Assembly: GCA_019116445.1 (NCBI GenBank)
Contig: DXBP01000029.1
Span: forward strand, 1-64,000
Direction: 5' to 3'
Origin: Candidatus Gemmiger excrementigallinarum
GTDB taxonomy: Bacteria > Bacillota > Clostridia > Oscillospirales > Ruminococcaceae
Length of the DNA: 64,000 nucleotides
Made by a program: the position numbers and the translations under genes. Each line of letters begins with the position of its first letter. Within the stretch, counting starts at the first letter, position 1. The notes beneath the pieces are model-generated. The model had not been told where the DNA came from and made no database searches. It was given only the letters and a program-made list of their open reading frames with translations. This document shows, piece by piece, positions 7,641-16,156 of the stretch.

Positions 7641-10138
7641 ACTTCCTCCCCCTCGGTATAACTCTGAGCCCACACGGTAGCGTCCTGGGGCAGGGCGTAG
7701 TCCGGTGCGGCCGGTTCGATGGTGGTGCCCGAAGTCACCGCTGCGTTCAGCGTGCCGTTCAGGGTACCCTTGATCTCAGCGTCGATAACACCGTTCACAT
7801 AGCCCCGCACCCGGCCGCTGACCCGCATATTGCCGCTGGCGGTGCGGTTGATGCGCGTCAGGTCGATGGGCGCTTTCATGGCAAAGCTGGTGCGCTCCAC
7901 GATGGAATCACCGATGAGCAGGATCTGGGGCAGCACCGCCAGCACCAGCACGATGGAGATAATGGTACCACGACCCAGGCAGGTGCCGATAGCGGCAATG
8001 ACCGGGTTGGTGGTCATCTGGCCGATGAGGGCACCGGACACCGCCAGGATGGTGCCGGAGGTAAAGATGGTGGGGAATGCCTCGTTGAGGGCGGCCACGA
8101 TGGCCTGCCGGGGCGGCATTTCCCGCTTAAGGTCGCTGTAGTGGCTGGAAATAACGATGGCATAGTCGATGTTGGCGCCCATCTGGATGGCGTTGACGAT
8201 GAGGTACCCCAGAAAATACAGGGGTTCATCCTGCAGGGTGGGCACCGTGAAGTTCATCCAGATACTGCCCTGAATGACGATGATGAGCAGGATGGGCAGC
8301 CCCACCGACTGGAAGGTGAAAAGCAGGATCAGCACCACAAAAAGGGCTGACAAAACGCTGATCAGGACGTTATCCTGCACGAAGGAGCCGGACAGGTCCT
8401 TGACGTTGGTGGAGTTGCCCACCACATAGGTATTGCCGCTGTAATACCGGGCGAGGATGCCGCGGATGGTATCCAGGAAGGCCATGGTTTCGTCGCTTTC
8501 CTCGGGCAGGTTCAGGTAGACCACCATGCGGCTGTACTGGTCGCTTTGCAGCTGGACCTGGGCCCAGTTGAGCTGGTCGAACAGGTCGTCCAGGGTATCC
8601 TGGATGTCCCCTTCCAGGGTGATGTTGCCGCCTTTCATCTCATCCTGCAGGAACATGAACAGGTCGAACAGCGGCACCTTATAGTCCCCGATGCAGCTGA
8701 GCACACTGCCGTACTGGTCGTGGTCCACGGCGTAGGCCACATACAGGGCTTCCGCCACCTCGTAATCGGTGCCCGCCAGTTCCGAGAACTGCCGCGGCGT
8801 GACCGCATCGGCCAGCATATAGCCGTCCTGGGCCTCGGTGTTGGCCAGGCCCTGGCAGGATTTCACCTCGGGGCAGGCTTCCAGCTCCTGGAGCACCGCC
8901 CGCTCGGCGTCGTAGTTGCCCTTGGGCACAATGAGCGCCACCATGTTTTCGTTGCCGAAGGTAGACTTGATCTTCTGGTGGGCGATCTGGCTTTCGCTCT
9001 GTTTGGCGGTGACCAGGTCGGTAAAGCTGTAGCAATAGGGGCAGTTGTTGGCCAGCACCGCCGCCACCACGACCACCACCGCAAAGATGGGCGGGATCAC
9101 CCAGCGGGTAGCCACATCGAATTTGCCCAGGAAGTTGATCTGGGGGATGAGTTTACGGTGCCGGGTGGCATCGATCTTTTTGCTGAAGAGCATGAGCAGG
9201 CCCGGCATCAGCGTAAACACCGACAGCAGGCTGAACAGAATGGCTTTGATCAGCACCGTGGCCATATCCCGGCCGATGCCGAAGTGCATGAAGGCCAGCG
9301 CCCCCAGGCCGGAAATCGTGGTCAGGGAGGAGGAGCTGATCTCGGGGATGGCCTTGGCCAGCGCCGCGATGCAGGCTTCCCGGGTGTCCTTGGTTTCGTG
9401 CTCATCGGAGAAGCGGTGGCACAGGATGATGGCGTAGTCGATGGCCAGAGCCAGCTGCAGGATCACCGTAACCGAGTTGGAGATAAAGGAAATGGTCCCG
9501 CACAGGAAGTTGGTGCCCATGTTGAGCACCGCCGCGGCGCCGAAGGTGAGCAGCAGCACCGGCACTTCGGCGTAGGAGCGGGAGGTCAGGGTCAGCACCA
9601 CCACGATGATGACCGCTGCAATGACCAGGATGGTGCCCATCTCGTCGGCCAGGTCTGCCGACATATCCTGGCCCACCTCGGTGTCAATATAGTAATCCTG
9701 GCCGGTCAGCGCCTCCCGGATGCCCTGGACTGCCTGGATGCTCACCGCATCGGTGGCGGTGCCGTCAAAGGTCACCGAGTACAGCGCCGAAGCGTCCTTG
9801 TAATGGGATTCGGTTTCGTCAAATTCCACGCTGTAAACGCCATCCACCGCTTCGATGGTTTGCTGCAGCGCTTCGGCGATCTCCGGGGTGACGTTGGATA
9901 CCATGACCCGCGCCGTGCCGAAGGTAGTGAAATTGTCGTTCATCACCGTCAGGCCCTGGCGGGTTTCGGTATCGGCGGGCAGGTAGGTGGTGATGTCGTT
10001 TTCCACCTTGACCCAGCCCGATGCGATCACGCTGAATATCAGCGCCAGAATATACAGCAGAAAAAACAGGTTGCGTTTGTCCACAATAAAGGCCGCGACC
10101 TTTTCCATTCCGCTGGTTTTCGGCTTCTTTTCCTGCAA
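7637..10138 (-). CDS. RND/MMPL-family exporter
   Basis: 833 residues arranged as two halves, each a membrane helix, a large extracytoplasmic domain and a bundle of helices. The halves carry the matching motifs ALAIDYAIILCHRFSDE and MGANIDYAIVISSHYSDL, where the Asp-Tyr pair in TM4/TM10 is the proton-relay signature of MMPL/RND pumps. These proteins export lipids, drugs or surface precursors by proton antiport. I choose a TTG start at 10138, because GGAGGG (10152-10147) sits 8 bp before it. The in-frame ATGs at 10159 and 10201 have no ribosome site, and 10201 falls in a -10-like TATGAT. The gene overlaps the GLUG surface protein by 4 bp, so the pump may help export or assemble that protein or its ligand. 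A mostly hydrophilic C-terminal tail (about 75 residues) is rich in Gly/Thr. Confidence 0.9.
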   Translation of the reverse strand: MQEKKPKTSGMEKVAAFIVDKRNLFFLLYILALIFSVIASGWVKVENDITTYLPADTETRQGLTVMNDNFTTFGTARVMVSNVTPEIAEALQQTIEAVDGVYSVEFDETESHYKDASALYSVTFDGTATDAVSIQAVQGIREALTGQDYYIDTEVGQDMSADLADEMGTILVIAAVIIVVVLTLTSRSYAEVPVLLLTFGAAAVLNMGTNFLCGTISFISNSVTVILQLALAIDYAIILCHRFSDEHETKDTREACIAALAKAIPEISSSSLTTISGLGALAFMHFGIGRDMATVLIKAILFSLLSVFTLMPGLLMLFSKKIDATRHRKLIPQINFLGKFDVATRWVIPPIFAVVVVVAAVLANNCPYCYSFTDLVTAKQSESQIAHQKIKSTFGNENMVALIVPKGNYDAERAVLQELEACPEVKSCQGLANTEAQDGYMLADAVTPRQFSELAGTDYEVAEALYVAYAVDHDQYGSVLSCIGDYKVPLFDLFMFLQDEMKGGNITLEGDIQDTLDDLFDQLNWAQVQLQSDQYSRMVVYLNLPEESDETMAFLDTIRGILARYYSGNTYVVGNSTNVKDLSGSFVQDNVLISVLSALFVVLILLFTFQSVGLPILLIIVIQGSIWMNFTVPTLQDEPLYFLGYLIVNAIQMGANIDYAIVISSHYSDLKREMPPRQAIVAALNEAFPTIFTSGTILAVSGALIGQMTTNPVIAAIGTCLGRGTIISIVLVLAVLPQILLIGDSIVERTSFAMKAPIDLTRINRTASGNMRVSGRVRGYVNGVIDAEIKGTLNGTLNAAVTSGTTIEPAAPDYALPQDATVWAQSYTEGEEV

Positions 10139-10165
10139 TGCGGGTTCCCTCCGTTCCATAAGAAG

Positions 10166-10190
10166 AAAAACAGCCCCCTTCCGGAGCTGT
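10166..10190 (-). promoter_or_regulatory. Terminator-like hairpin in the MMPL leader
   Basis: On the minus strand ACAGCTCC (10190-10183) pairs with GGGGCTGT (10177-10170), followed by five Ts and CTTCTT (10169-10161). It lies between a TATGAT -10-like box (10201-10196) and the TTG start at 10138, so it could act as an attenuator or as a 5' stabilising stem. Confidence 0.45.
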
Positions 10191-10278
10191 CCCCCTATCA
10201 TACTACAGCGGTTTCCGCCACGCCATGGACACTTTTGAACATTTGTCTAACATTTAAACATCCGCGGCACATCTGCGC

Positions 10279-10313
10279 AAAAAAACCGGCCCGCTTGCAG
10301 CGGACCGGTTTTC
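10279..10313 (-). terminator. Terminator of the 271-residue membrane-protein gene
   Basis: Reading leftward, AAAACCGGTCCGCT pairs with AGCGGGCCGGTTTT across a short GCA-type loop. It is followed by a run of Ts (10285-10279). Confidence 0.85.
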
Positions 10314-10321
10314 CTTTGGTT

Positions 10322-11137
10322 TCAGCCTTCGGCGGCTTTGGCACCGCGAAGGGTTCGCGCAGCGGCCAGGTTTCCGCCCTCCTGCCGGAACAGGGACTCA
10401 TACCGTTTCTCTGCGGCTTCGTCCCGGGCGGCGCGGCTGGCAAGGAGCAGCATCCAGCAGACATCCAGCTTGGCCAGTTTGGTGGGCAGCTGCTGCATCT
10501 TCTGTTCCAGCACCCCGCAGTCGGCGGTATGGCCGGTCAGCAGCCCCAGCCAGGTCTGGTACAGTTCCACGTCCCCTTGCAGGTTTTCTGCCAGGGGCGG
10601 GTTGCTTTCCCGCAGGGATTCCACCTGGCGGGCAAAGGTCTGCAGGGCGGCTTCCGCCCCCGGCACCTCCCCGCCCCACAGGCAGTAGCGGCAGCGGCTG
10701 CGCAGAACCAGCGCCTGCAAGGCGCTGCGCTTGGGTTCTGCCAGCTGCGCCGACGGCTGCACCAGCGTGGCCAGCGCCTGCTGCCAGTCCCCCGCCGCAC
10801 AGTATCCGTCGGCCAGGTTGACCGCCGCCGTAACGGCCCCCGCAGAGTCCGGGGGCATGGCTTCCGCCACCGGGGCATAGGCCGCCACAAAGGCGTCGGG
10901 CTGCAGTTTCAGGTGCAGCTGTTCCAGCATGGACTGCTGGCAGGCCGATGCCACCATCCCGGCCGCAAACCAGGTCGCCCCCAGGCAGACCCCTGCCGCC
11001 AGTACCAGCGTCAGCCCCAGCTGCCAGGGCGGCATCTGCCGGCGGTAGACCGCCAGCACGGCCAGGCAAAGCAGGGTGGCCAGCCCTCCGGCCACCAGTA
11101 CCCACCGGCTTTTGTTCAACTTCCAATATAGCTTCAT
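10322..11137 (-). CDS. Membrane-anchored protein with TPR-like soluble domain
   Basis: 271 residues. Two N-terminal membrane helices (WVLVAGGLATLLCLAVLAVY and LGLTLVLAAGVCLGATWFAAG) are followed by about 200 residues rich in Ala/Leu/Gln helices. Helix pairs such as AVNLADGYCAAGDWQQALATLVQP resemble tetratricopeptide repeats. This suggests a membrane-tethered scaffold facing the cytoplasm. The start at 11137 is set by GGGAGG (11151-11146) with 8-bp spacing. The gene stands alone with its own terminator, leftward, between the MMPL leader and the divergent sugar-acid operon. No named family is recognised. Confidence 0.8.
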   Translation of the reverse strand: MKLYWKLNKSRWVLVAGGLATLLCLAVLAVYRRQMPPWQLGLTLVLAAGVCLGATWFAAGMVASACQQSMLEQLHLKLQPDAFVAAYAPVAEAMPPDSAGAVTAAVNLADGYCAAGDWQQALATLVQPSAQLAEPKRSALQALVLRSRCRYCLWGGEVPGAEAALQTFARQVESLRESNPPLAENLQGDVELYQTWLGLLTGHTADCGVLEQKMQQLPTKLAKLDVCWMLLLASRAARDEAAEKRYESLFRQEGGNLAAARTLRGAKAAEG

Positions 11138-11310
11138 TCCTGCAGCCTCCCTGTCGAGCACTTTCTTTTAAGCATACACCTTGCCCGGCCAAATGAAAAG
11201 TAGAATTCCCGCCCCCTGCCTTTGTGCATCTTTTACCAAAAACAATCTTTTTGTAGGAATTTTATGATATTCTTGTTACCCATACCAATGAAAAATGTCA
11301 AATCCCGTGT

Positions 11311-11316
11311 TATAAT
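11311..11316 (+). promoter_or_regulatory. Extended -10 promoter of the glycerate operon
   Basis: TGTTATAAT (11308-11316) gives an extended -10. The -35 region (TGAAAA near 11289) is poor. It lies about 55 bp before the first gene and suits activator-dependent control by the CdaR-type protein downstream. Confidence 0.55.
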
Positions 11317-11370
11317 AGCCACAAGATCATGATTTTGTCACACATTCCCGGTCCAAGGAGGAATCACGCT

Positions 11371-12201
11371 ATGGTCCGCATTACCACGCTGATGGAAAAC
11401 GTTCCCTCAGAGCACAAGGCCCTCAAAGCCGAGCACGGCCTTTCCTTTTTGGTAGAAGCCGGCGGCAAGCGTTTTTTGTTTGACTGCGGTTCCGGCGAGG
11501 ACACCCTGTACAACGCCCACCGGCTGGGTGTGGACCTGACGACGGTGGATTTCACGGTCTGTTCCCACAGCCACTACGACCACGCCGCCGGGTTCCGGGA
11601 TATGGTGGAACAGGGCGCCGGCGGGGGGCTGCTGTACACCGGCCCGGGCTTCTGGGACAAAAAATATGCCTTTGACGGTGTCAAATACACCGATCTTTCC
11701 GCCGGGTACGACCCGGCATTCCTGGCCGCCCACGGCATTGAGCAGCGGGTCTGCGACGGGCTGCTGCCGCTGGCGGAGGACTGCTGGCTGGTGGGAAATT
11801 TTGCCCGCCGCGCCGCTTTTGAAACGATCCCGCCCCGCTTTGTAAAGGGAGAGATCCCCCATACCGTGGCGGATGATTTTTCCGATGAGATCTGCCTGGC
11901 CATGCAGACGGCCCGGGGACTGGTGGTCCTGGTGGGATGCTCCCACCCGGGCATCCTGAATATGATCCGCACCGTGCACGAGGTCTTGCAGCAGCCGGTG
12001 TATGCGGTTTTCGGCGGCACCCATCTGGTGGAAGCGGACGAAGCCCGCATCGAAGCCACCGTAAAGGAACTGCAGAATCTCGGAATGTCCGTACTGGGTC
12101 TGTGCCATTGTTCCGGCGCACTGGCCGAGGACTGGATGACCTGCCACAGCACTTTGCAGGCCTGCCACATGGCGGTGGGCGACTGCATCGCGTTTGAATA
12201 A
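11371..12201 (+). CDS. Metallo-beta-lactamase-fold hydrolase
   Basis: 276 residues. The metal-binding signature HSHYDHAAG (about residues 69-77) is preceded by the LFDCGSG strand-turn typical of the fold. Later motifs GCSHPGILNM and FGGTHL supply further ligands. The layout matches the family that includes 7,8-dihydropterin-6-methyl-4-(beta-D-ribofuranosyl)aminobenzene-5'-phosphate synthase-like proteins. Members are Zn/Fe hydrolases or oxidases; the substrate here is unknown. The start at 11371 has AAGGAGG at 11355-11361. It is the first gene of an operon with a CdaR regulator, GntP permease and glycerate kinase, so its substrate may be a sugar-acid lactone or ester. That is inference only. 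Confidence 0.85.
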   Translation: MVRITTLMENVPSEHKALKAEHGLSFLVEAGGKRFLFDCGSGEDTLYNAHRLGVDLTTVDFTVCSHSHYDHAAGFRDMVEQGAGGGLLYTGPGFWDKKYAFDGVKYTDLSAGYDPAFLAAHGIEQRVCDGLLPLAEDCWLVGNFARRAAFETIPPRFVKGEIPHTVADDFSDEICLAMQTARGLVVLVGCSHPGILNMIRTVHEVLQQPVYAVFGGTHLVEADEARIEATVKELQNLGMSVLGLCHCSGALAEDWMTCHSTLQACHMAVGDCIAFE

Positions 12202-12207
12202 AGGCCT

Positions 12208-13347
12208 ATGCATTTTGAAGAACTGGCACAACAGCTTGTGCAGACGGCGTCCACCCTGCTGAACGGACGCATCGTGAATATCATGGATACCCGGGGCATC
12301 ATCGTTGCCTCCACCGAGGCGCCCCGCATCGGTACCCGCCACGAAGGTGCCTGCCAGGTGCTGCGTACCCGGCGGCCGGTGGCCATCCATCGGGAGGAAC
12401 TGGCCCTGTACCCCGGCGCCAAAGAGGGATACAACCTGCCGGTCTGGAACGACGGGCAGCTGATGGCCGTTGTGGGTATTTTCGGCAACCCCGATGAAGT
12501 GCGGGACAGCGCCCACATCCTGGCCGCCTATACCGAGCAGTTTTTCCGGCAGCACGCGCTGGACCAGCGCGCCCGGGTCACCGGGGAGTTGCGCGCCAGT
12601 TACCTGCGCATGGTGCTCAGCGATTTACCACCCAATGCCAGCGAACAGCTGAGCGTTCTGGCGGAAGCCCTCAACCTGCATCTGCGGTTTCCCGTGCGGG
12701 TGCTGGCACTGCGGATTCCCAGCGTACCGGACCCCCGCGGCCAGCAGCAGTTTCTGGACCGCGCCGTGGAGGAACTGCTCTTCCGCCACCTGGTCGCCCC
12801 TTTCTGCGATGTTTGGGCCATCATCGACGACCGGCTGATCCTGCTGAAAAGCGAACCCGACCCGCCGGTTGCCGCTCCCCTTGCCAAAATGGCCCAGGCC
12901 CTGGAACAGGCGCTGGGACGTCCGGTCCGGCTGTGTGCCGGCAGCCCCTGCACCTCGGTGCGTCAGATCCACCGGGCCGGGGCGGAAGCCGCCATCCTGT
13001 GCGACATGGACAGGACCGGCGTGCTGGACATCCAGGATGCTTCCTGCCGCTTCTTTTACCTGATGCAGCGGGCCTCCACCCGGGATGCCGGGTTCATCGA
13101 CGACATGGTGGCCCGGCTGGCCCGGCAGTTTGGCGACAAGGAGCTGGAGGTGCTGCTGACCACCGCCCGCGCCTACTACAATTGCAACGGCAGTGTGGCC
13201 CAGGCGGCCGCCCTGCTGCACGTACACAAAAACACCCTGCAATACCGTATGCACCGTTTGTGGGACACCCTGTGCCCCGGCGACGCTTCCCCGTTTGAGC
13301 GGGAATATCTGCTGCGGCTGTGCATCATGCGCGGCCTGCACGGATGA
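12208..13347 (+). CDS. CdaR/PucR-type sugar-diacid regulator
   Basis: 379 residues. The N-terminal sugar-diacid recognition domain is clear (ELAQQLVQTASTLLNGRIVNIMDTRGIIVAST, then GYNLPVWNDGQLMAVVGIFG). A middle GGDEF-like region follows. The C-terminus is a PucR-type helix-turn-helix (ARAYYNCNGSVAQAAALLHVHKNTLQYRMHRL). E. coli CdaR activates uptake and degradation genes for glucarate, galactarate and glycerate when bound to such acids. Only 6 bp separate it from the preceding gene. The GntP permease and glycerate kinase follow, so it is most likely the operon's own regulator sensing glycerate or a related acid. Confidence 0.92.
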   Translation: MHFEELAQQLVQTASTLLNGRIVNIMDTRGIIVASTEAPRIGTRHEGACQVLRTRRPVAIHREELALYPGAKEGYNLPVWNDGQLMAVVGIFGNPDEVRDSAHILAAYTEQFFRQHALDQRARVTGELRASYLRMVLSDLPPNASEQLSVLAEALNLHLRFPVRVLALRIPSVPDPRGQQQFLDRAVEELLFRHLVAPFCDVWAIIDDRLILLKSEPDPPVAAPLAKMAQALEQALGRPVRLCAGSPCTSVRQIHRAGAEAAILCDMDRTGVLDIQDASCRFFYLMQRASTRDAGFIDDMVARLARQFGDKELEVLLTTARAYYNCNGSVAQAAALLHVHKNTLQYRMHRLWDTLCPGDASPFEREYLLRLCIMRGLHG

Positions 13348-13422
13348 TTTTCCCCACTGTTTTGTACCAAAGGCACCGCAGCCTTACAAATTTACTCTCA
13401 TTCTGAACGGAGGAATCAAACT

Positions 13423-14760
13423 ATGTCATCCATCTACCTGTTCGGCGTGATCTTCCTGGCAGTGCTGGTTATGATCATCGCGATCTCCAAGTTCAACCTG
13501 CACCCCTTCATTGTGCTGGTTGTCATCTCCATCGCGGTGGGTCTTGCCTGCGGACTGGACACGGTCACCGTCATCAACACCGTCAAAACCGGCTTCGGCA
13601 ACATACTGGCCAGCATAGGTATCGTCATCCTGTGCGGTACCATCATCGGCACCATTCTGGAAAAAACCGGTGCTGCCCTGACCATGGCCAACACCATCCT
13701 GAAGATCGTGGGCAAAAAGCGCAGCGTCGTTACCATGGGCGCCATGGGATATGTTACCGGCATCCCTGTATTCTGTGATTCCGGCTTCGTGGTGCTTTCC
13801 CCCATCAGCCGCGCCCTGGCCGCCCAGAGCAACACCTCTCTGGCCGTTATGGCCACCGCCCTCTCCGGCGGTCTGTACGCCACCCACTGCCTGGTTCCCC
13901 CGACACCCGGCCCCATCGCCATGGCCGGCACCCTGGAAGCTGACCTGGGCCTGACCATCCTTGTCGGCCTGCTGATCTCCATTCCCGCCGTGGCAGTGGT
14001 CATCCTGTACGCTACCAAGGTTTCCAGCAAGATCGACATTCCCGCCAACCCCGAATACACCATCGAAGAACTGACTGAGAAATACGGCAAGCTGCCCGGC
14101 GCGCTGCACAGCTTCTCGCCCATTCTGCTGCCCATCATCCTCATCGGTCTGTCCTCCATCGCGTCCCTGCCCTCGCTGCCTTTCGGCCAGGGTTTTGTGT
14201 ACACCTTCCTGAACTTCATCGGCAACCCCGTGGTCGCCCTGCTGCTGGGCGTCTTCCTCTCCATGACCCTGATCCCCAAGAGCGAGCGCAAGAACACCCT
14301 GGACTGGGTCACCAAGGGCGTGACCGATTCCGCTGCCATTATCGCCATCACCGGCGCCGGCGGCTCTTTCGGTGAGATCCTGAAGCTCCTGCCCATCGCC
14401 GATGCCACCACCGGCCTGCTGGCTACCGGTCTGGGCGTTCTGGTCCCCTTCGTCATCGCCATGATCCTGAAGCTGGCCATGGGCGCTTCCACCGTTGCCA
14501 TGATCACCACCGCCGGCATGGTCGCCCCCATGCTGAGCAACATGGGCCTGACCAGCCCTCTGGGCCGCGTCCTCGTCGTTATGGCCATCGGCGCCGGCTC
14601 CATGGTCGCCTCCCACGCCAACGACTCCTACTTCTGGGTCGTGTCCCAGTTCTCTGATATGAAGACCAGCGAAGCCTACCGCTGCCAGACCGGTATGACC
14701 GCCGTGATGGGCTTTACTGTAATCGTCATTGTGTACATCGTTTCGCTGTTCGTGGTCTGA
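13423..14760 (+). CDS. GntP-family gluconate/glycerate permease
   Basis: 445 residues, nearly all in membrane helices. The family pattern is clear: [58 protein letters not shown] and, near the end, [17 protein letters not shown]. GntP proteins take up gluconate, idonate, glycerate or similar acids with protons. A GGAGGAA site at 13409-13415 precedes the ATG. Its place between a CdaR regulator and a glycerate kinase suggests D-glycerate, or an acid that yields it, as substrate. Confidence 0.93.
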   Translation: MSSIYLFGVIFLAVLVMIIAISKFNLHPFIVLVVISIAVGLACGLDTVTVINTVKTGFGNILASIGIVILCGTIIGTILEKTGAALTMANTILKIVGKKRSVVTMGAMGYVTGIPVFCDSGFVVLSPISRALAAQSNTSLAVMATALSGGLYATHCLVPPTPGPIAMAGTLEADLGLTILVGLLISIPAVAVVILYATKVSSKIDIPANPEYTIEELTEKYGKLPGALHSFSPILLPIILIGLSSIASLPSLPFGQGFVYTFLNFIGNPVVALLLGVFLSMTLIPKSERKNTLDWVTKGVTDSAAIIAITGAGGSFGEILKLLPIADATTGLLATGLGVLVPFVIAMILKLAMGASTVAMITTAGMVAPMLSNMGLTSPLGRVLVVMAIGAGSMVASHANDSYFWVVSQFSDMKTSEAYRCQTGMTAVMGFTVIVIVYIVSLFVV

Positions 14761-14854
14761 TCTTCACGCTCCGCGCCAGACCGTACTCCCCGCCCGGCCG
14801 ACCGCCCTGCTTCCGGCGGCCGCCGGGCCTTTTCCGTATCGGAGGAATAGATCC

Positions 14855-16087
14855 ATGAGTATTCGACAAGATGCCGAACAAATCCTGCAGCAGGCACTGC
14901 ACGCCGCCCTGCCCGACACCGCCGTGGCCAAAGCACTGGCCGGGCACACCTTTGCCCCGGGCAAGCTGATTCTGATTGCCGCGGGCAAGGCCGCCTGGCA
15001 GATGGCCAGCGCCGCCAGCAATCTGCTGGGGGACCGCATCGACGGCGGTGTGGTGGTGACAAAATACGGCCACAGCAAAGGCCCCCTGCCCCGGCTGCTG
15101 ATCCGGGAAGCGGGCCATCCCGTGCCGGACGAAAATTCCTTTTCCGCCACCCAGGAGGCCATCGATGCGGTCAGCGGCCTGACCGCCGAGGACAATGTAT
15201 TGTTTCTGCTTTCCGGCGGCGGCTCGGCGCTGTTTGAAAAGCCGCTGATCCCCGCTGCCGACCTGGAGGACATGACCCGCCAGCTGCTGGCCTGCGGGGC
15301 CAACATCGTGGAGATCAACACCCTGCGCAAACGGGTCAGCGCCGTAAAGGGCGGGCGTTTTGCCCAGCTGTGCGCACCGGCCCGGGTATTCTCGGTGGTG
15401 CTCTCGGACATTCTGGGCGACCCGCTGGACATGATCGCCTCCGGCCCGGCCTATCCCGATGCCTCCACCTGCGACCAGGCGCTGGCCATCGTAGAGAAAT
15501 ACCATCTGCAGCTCAGCGATACCGTGCGGGAGCACCTGCGGCAGGAAACCCCCAAGACGCTGGACAATGTGGAAACCCAGATCACCGGCAGTGTGCGCCA
15601 GCTCTGCGCCGCTGCCCGCCAGACCTGCCAGGCCCTGGGGTACGAACCCGTCGTGCTCACCGCCGAGCTGTGCTGCACGGCCCGGGACGCCGGCAGTTTT
15701 CTGGGCGCCATTGCCCGGCACCACAGCGGCGGCGGGCGCAAGCTGGCATTTCTGGCCGGCGGCGAAACCGTAGTGCAGCTGACCGGCCACGGGCTGGGCG
15801 GGCGCAATCAGGAGATCGCCCTGGCCAGTGCCCCCCTGCTGGCGGGTCTGCCCGATGTGGCGGTATTCTCCTTCGGTTCCGATGGCACCGACGGTCCCAC
15901 CGACGCAGCCGGCGGCTACTGCGACGGACAGACCCTGGCGCAGCTGCGGGCCAAAGGGCTGGATGTGGACGCCGTACTGGCCGACAACGATGCCTACCAC
16001 GCCCTGCAGCAGTGCGGCGGCTTGCTGATCACCGGCCCCACCGGCACCAACGTGAACGATCTTTCCGTGGCGCTCATCGGCGGCTGA
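14855..16087 (+). CDS. Type-2 glycerate kinase (DUF4147/MOFRL family)
   Basis: 410 residues. The N-terminal half has [10 protein letters not shown] and the Gly-rich [14 protein letters not shown] loop, followed by [13 protein letters not shown] and [21 protein letters not shown]. The C-terminal MOFRL domain shows [25 protein letters not shown] and [16 protein letters not shown]. These are the marks of glycerate 2-kinases, which convert D-glycerate with ATP to 2-phosphoglycerate for glycolysis. The start at 14855 has GGAGGAA at 14841-14847. The 94-bp gap after the permease is GC-rich and can fold (14800-14828 region), perhaps a partial terminator or mRNA processing site. It is the last gene of the operon. 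Confidence 0.92.
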   Translation: MSIRQDAEQILQQALHAALPDTAVAKALAGHTFAPGKLILIAAGKAAWQMASAASNLLGDRIDGGVVVTKYGHSKGPLPRLLIREAGHPVPDENSFSATQEAIDAVSGLTAEDNVLFLLSGGGSALFEKPLIPAADLEDMTRQLLACGANIVEINTLRKRVSAVKGGRFAQLCAPARVFSVVLSDILGDPLDMIASGPAYPDASTCDQALAIVEKYHLQLSDTVREHLRQETPKTLDNVETQITGSVRQLCAAARQTCQALGYEPVVLTAELCCTARDAGSFLGAIARHHSGGGRKLAFLAGGETVVQLTGHGLGGRNQEIALASAPLLAGLPDVAVFSFGSDGTDGPTDAAGGYCDGQTLAQLRAKGLDVDAVLADNDAYHALQQCGGLLITGPTGTNVNDLSVALIGG

Positions 16088-16108
16088 CCTCCCTAAAAAA
16101 CAAACAAA

Positions 16109-16140
16109 AGCGGCCACCCTTACGGGTGGCCGCTTCTTTA
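16109..16140. terminator. Bidirectional terminator
   Basis: AGCGGCCACCC (16109-16119) pairs with GGGTGGCCGCT (16124-16134) over a TTAC loop. T-rich on the right and A-rich on the left, it serves both the glycerate kinase and the converging GPH symporter gene. Confidence 0.9.
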
Positions 16141-16156
16141 TTGGGTCAGGGAACCA

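Noticed and set aside
7637-10201. Two separate genes for the MMPL halves
   Set aside because: A single uninterrupted frame with both halves in order; normal for the family.
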